Shown piece by piece: positions 61,652 to 64,000 of a DNA stretch of 64,000 nt (the first letter of the stretch is position 1; each line of letters begins with the position of its first letter). Source of the stretch: Acidobacteria bacterium Ga0077534 (GTDB taxonomy: Bacteria; Acidobacteriota; Blastocatellia; Pyrinomonadales; Pyrinomonadaceae); NCBI GenBank assembly GCA_001464455.1, contig LNEI01000019.1:62001-126000 (forward strand). Reading direction: 5' to 3'. A model generated the notes under the pieces. It searched no databases. It had not been told where the DNA came from and was given only the letters and a program-made list of their open reading frames with translations. A program made the position numbers and the translations under genes.

Positions 61652-61764
61652 CAGCCAACCGCAATTCAGGCAATAGTTTAAAGTGAAGGAAGTATAGGAA
61701 ATGCAACTAAATGACAGAAAATGGTACCTAGTTGGTGACAGGCAGCGACATTGCTGAGCTCGGG

Positions 61765-62877
61765 TCAAGGTGCGGAAATGGTGCCGTCATCACTGATCTT
61801 AGGAGCATTTTGCCCAAAATCCATATTTGAAAGATTCCTTACGAGTCGGATAGATGCTCCGGTTGGATCTAACATCGGTATCCCCCGTCCTTCCAGTCTT
61901 ACGCTGTTTATCTTGCCGCCAAGAAACTTTCCATCCGCATCTAGCTTTGCCTCGAGTATCAGGCTCATGCCAGTCTCACCCGCAAGTTGAAACCAGCCGT
62001 AAGTTGCAAAGTTGCCGAGGGAATAGGCTATCAGGCGCTCTTTGTAGATCTCGATGCCGCGCATGACGTGCGGGCCGTGACCGAGAACTATGTCGGCTCC
62101 GGCATCTATGACGGCCTTTGAAAATGCAGGAAGATTGCCGCGGTTTTCGCCGAGAAACATCTCCGTCGCGTTTGGGACACGCTGTTTGTCAGTGCCTTCG
62201 GCTCCGCCGTGGAATGAAACGATAACAATGTCGGCCTTCTTGTCTGCTTCCTGAACGAGCTGCCGCGCCGCCGCCAGATCGGTAACGCTGGGCATACCAC
62301 GGTTATGTCCAAAAGCAACAAGGGCAACCTGTTTTCCTCGAACCGTCAAGTATGCGATCGTTGCGGGCGGGTCGAAACTTCCCGCGTACTTAATGCCTAG
62401 TTCGTCCAGAACCCGCTGTGTACTCGCCCTGCCCGGCAGTCCAAAATCGCCTGCGTGATTATTCGCTACACTCAACATATCGAAGCCTGCGTCCTTGAAA
62501 TATTTGCCGTAGCGAGTCGGCGTTCGGAATGAAAAACATCGGGTAGAGCCCGGACGGCACTTAGCAGAGACGCCGCCATCGATGATCGGACCTTCGAGAT
62601 TACCGAACGCAACGTCGGCCGCACTGAGGATCGGGGTCACATCCTTAAGAAGGTCGGCCCCGTCATTGGGCGGCATGCGGGATTCGTTAGGAAAGGTCGA
62701 CGCAAGCATGATATCGCCAACAGCGGCGATCGTTATCGGTTCGTTGTTTCGCGGCGTGGCTTGGGCCGAGGGCTCTATAACAGGCTCTTCACTCTTAACC
62801 TCTTTTGGCTGGCACGCAAATGACGTCAAAGTCACTGCAAACAAAAGAAATGACGCAAATACCCACCTGCTCTTCAT
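61765..62877 (-). CDS. CapA-family (metallophosphatase-like) lipoprotein
   Basis: 370 aa. The leader ends with lipobox LTSFAC (Cys22). Domain PGA_cap: AAVGDIMLASTF at the start, FGNLEGPI, SVANNHAGDFG, IVSFHGGAEG and VLGHGPHVMRG, which are the metal-binding motifs of this calcineurin-like family. In Bacillus CapA takes part in polyglutamate export; here the role is unknown. The start lies 15 bp after the sucA stop, so they may share a transcript. Confidence 0.88.
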   Translation of the reverse strand: MKSRWVFASFLLFAVTLTSFACQPKEVKSEEPVIEPSAQATPRNNEPITIAAVGDIMLASTFPNESRMPPNDGADLLKDVTPILSAADVAFGNLEGPIIDGGVSAKCRPGSTRCFSFRTPTRYGKYFKDAGFDMLSVANNHAGDFGLPGRASTQRVLDELGIKYAGSFDPPATIAYLTVRGKQVALVAFGHNRGMPSVTDLAAARQLVQEADKKADIVIVSFHGGAEGTDKQRVPNATEMFLGENRGNLPAFSKAVIDAGADIVLGHGPHVMRGIEIYKERLIAYSLGNFATYGWFQLAGETGMSLILEAKLDADGKFLGGKINSVRLEGRGIPMLDPTGASIRLVRNLSNMDFGQNAPKISDDGTISAP

Positions 62878-62892
62878 ATAGTTTCTTACCCT

Positions 62893-64000
62893 TTATGCAC
62901 TAGCCGGAGCAATCTTTTCCGAGACTTCCGGATCGCTTGCCGGAGACATCTCATCGTTCTCGCCAATTAGAGCCTCATCGATGAACTTTCGTTGCTCAAG
63001 TTCATGGATCGCATACGAGCCCGTCGCCGGTGAGGCCGAAGCCGCTCGACCGATGTACCTTAAACGAATCGCGTCAGGCTTGATCGCCCTCAAACGAGGT
63101 TCCACAAACATCCAGCCGCCCATATTCTGCGGCTCTTCCTGCGTCCAAAATATCTCGGTCGCATTTGGATACGATGCAACGATCTCCTTAAGCTTCTCGG
63201 TTGGAAACGGATAAAATTGCTCCAGCCGAACGATTGCGACTGATCCATTGCCCGAACCTTCACGAGCGGCTTCGAGATCATAAAAGACCTTTCCGCTGCA
63301 CATAACGATCCGTTTGATCGCTGCGTGATCAGCTACGGTCGCGTCGTCGATCACCGGTTGGAAGCCGCCCGACTCAAGTTCCGCCATTGTCGAACTAGCC
63401 GCCGGTAAACGCAGCAGACTCTTCGGAGTCATAACGATCAGTGGCCGGACAATTTCCTGCTTCGCCTGTCGTCTCAATAGATGAAAATACTGGGCCGGCG
63501 TCGTCGGATAGCAGACCTGCATATTGTTCTCGGCGCAGAGCTGCAAGTATCGCTCGAGACGTGCCGACGAATGCTCAGGCCCCTGACCTTCGTAACCGTG
63601 CGGAAGAAGCATCACAAGACGCGATCGTTGCTGCCATTTATCCTCGGATGAGGAAATGTACTGATCGATCATTATCTGCGCTCCGTTCGAAAAGTCTCCA
63701 AACTGAGCTTCCCACGCAACGAGATGATCCTGCGATACGACGGAATATCCGTACTCAAACCCTAACACGCCGTACTCGGACAGTGAACTATCGAAAATGT
63801 ACGCTCTAGCATGCGGATTTGCATCATTTCGCAATTCATTGAGCGGAGCCCAGCGATCGCCGGTCATCGTGTCGTACATCGAAGCGTGACGCTGCGAGAA
63901 GGTCCCTCGGCCCGAGTCTTGACCGCTAAACCGAACCGGCGTTCCCTCGAGCACCAGCGACCCGATCGCCATTGCCTCACCAAAGCCCCAATCCATTGGA
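62893..64000 (-). CDS. sucA: 2-oxoglutarate dehydrogenase E1 component, C-terminal part
   Basis: The frame is open through the window edge; 369 codons are visible. Transketolase pyrimidine domain and C-terminal domain of OdhA/SucA: DWGFGEAMAIGSL, FSGQDSGRGTFSQRHA, EYGVLGFEYGYS, QFGDFSNGAQIMIDQY, then MTPKSLLRLPAA and WTQEEPQNMGGW. It is the thiamine-diphosphate subunit of the TCA-cycle complex. Confirms a complete oxidative TCA step in this organism. An ATG at 63996 is internal, not the start. Confidence 0.94.
   Translation of the reverse strand, partial: PMDWGFGEAMAIGSLVLEGTPVRFSGQDSGRGTFSQRHASMYDTMTGDRWAPLNELRNDANPHARAYIFDSSLSEYGVLGFEYGYSVVSQDHLVAWEAQFGDFSNGAQIMIDQYISSSEDKWQQRSRLVMLLPHGYEGQGPEHSSARLERYLQLCAENNMQVCYPTTPAQYFHLLRRQAKQEIVRPLIVMTPKSLLRLPAASSTMAELESGGFQPVIDDATVADHAAIKRIVMCSGKVFYDLEAAREGSGNGSVAIVRLEQFYPFPTEKLKEIVASYPNATEIFWTQEEPQNMGGWMFVEPRLRAIKPDAIRLRYIGRAASASPATGSYAIHELEQRKFIDEALIGENDEMSPASDPEVSEKIAPASA

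Overview
The window reads as chromosomal DNA of a Gram-negative, respiring heterotroph, most likely an acidobacterium of the Blastocatellia/Pyrinomonadales type. This placement is an inference from gene content: futalosine-route menaquinone genes, SpoIID/SPOR and reg_prop-GGDEF proteins, an outer-membrane DUF481 protein, a type IV pilin, many exported proteins of unknown function, moderately high GC, and many small inverted-repeat elements. I found no rRNA, tRNA, CRISPR array, transposase or phage genes.

Layout. 1-4.4 kb: a subtilase cut by the window edge, a patatin, an RRM RNA-binding protein and a FadE-like acyl-CoA dehydrogenase. 4.4-8.7 kb: a tight minus-strand run from ybaK to a HigA-like regulator, with a FadA thiolase embedded and a DUF6883/DUF4926 pair. 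8.7-14.8 kb: tag, small exported proteins, a HAD phosphatase, a DUF4442 protein, a DinB protein and a FadN-like protein. The genes for FadE and FadN each carry a near-identical palindrome of the Bacillus FadR type, so a dispersed fadNAE-like regulon is likely. 14.9-22.7 kb: threonine aldolase, MmcQ/YjbR, a SpoIID-like protein, MarC and a periplasmic-sensor diguanylate cyclase. 22.7-26.6 kb: exported proteins, including a HinP1I-like restriction endonuclease that carries a signal peptide. 26.8-32.2 kb: small stress or accessory genes, among them an ArsR-SRPBCC-SRPBCC operon and a frameshifted SnoaL-like gene. 32.3-41 kb: mqnE, exported hydrolase, DUF72, GNAT, then a nitric-oxide block (cupin, qNOR, membrane protein, truncated globin) facing a Crp/Fnr regulator that overlaps a UbiA/MqnP prenyltransferase. 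41-48.9 kb: DUF2227, a repeat protein, a nucleotide-sugar dehydrogenase, and a Doc-type toxin pair overlapping wecB. 48.9-56.2 kb: peroxiredoxin with two rhodaneses, a DUF481 protein, a Cys-rich protein, a C11 protease and a lipase. 56.4-64 kb: SMC, an exported protein, a pilin, CapA and the end of SucA.

The most unusual object is at 48.9-50.2 kb. Two consecutive exported rhodanese genes each have an in-frame UGA directly after the catalytic Tyr-Cys-Ser. In both, the reading frame continues into a well-conserved rhodanese C-terminus, and in both an 8-bp hairpin begins exactly 14 nt after the UGA. I read them as tandem selenocysteine-containing rhodaneses in an operon with a Bcp/PrxQ peroxiredoxin. 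An ordinary gene caller truncates both. The second unusual object is the exported HinP1I-like nuclease at 24.2 kb, followed by a stop-start-coupled 28-residue membrane peptide and with no methyltransferase beside it.

A further theme is a set of short inverted-repeat elements (8.7, 12.2, 28.7, 29.2, 30.2 and 44.7 kb). Three of them supply the last codons and the stop of the gene they abut.
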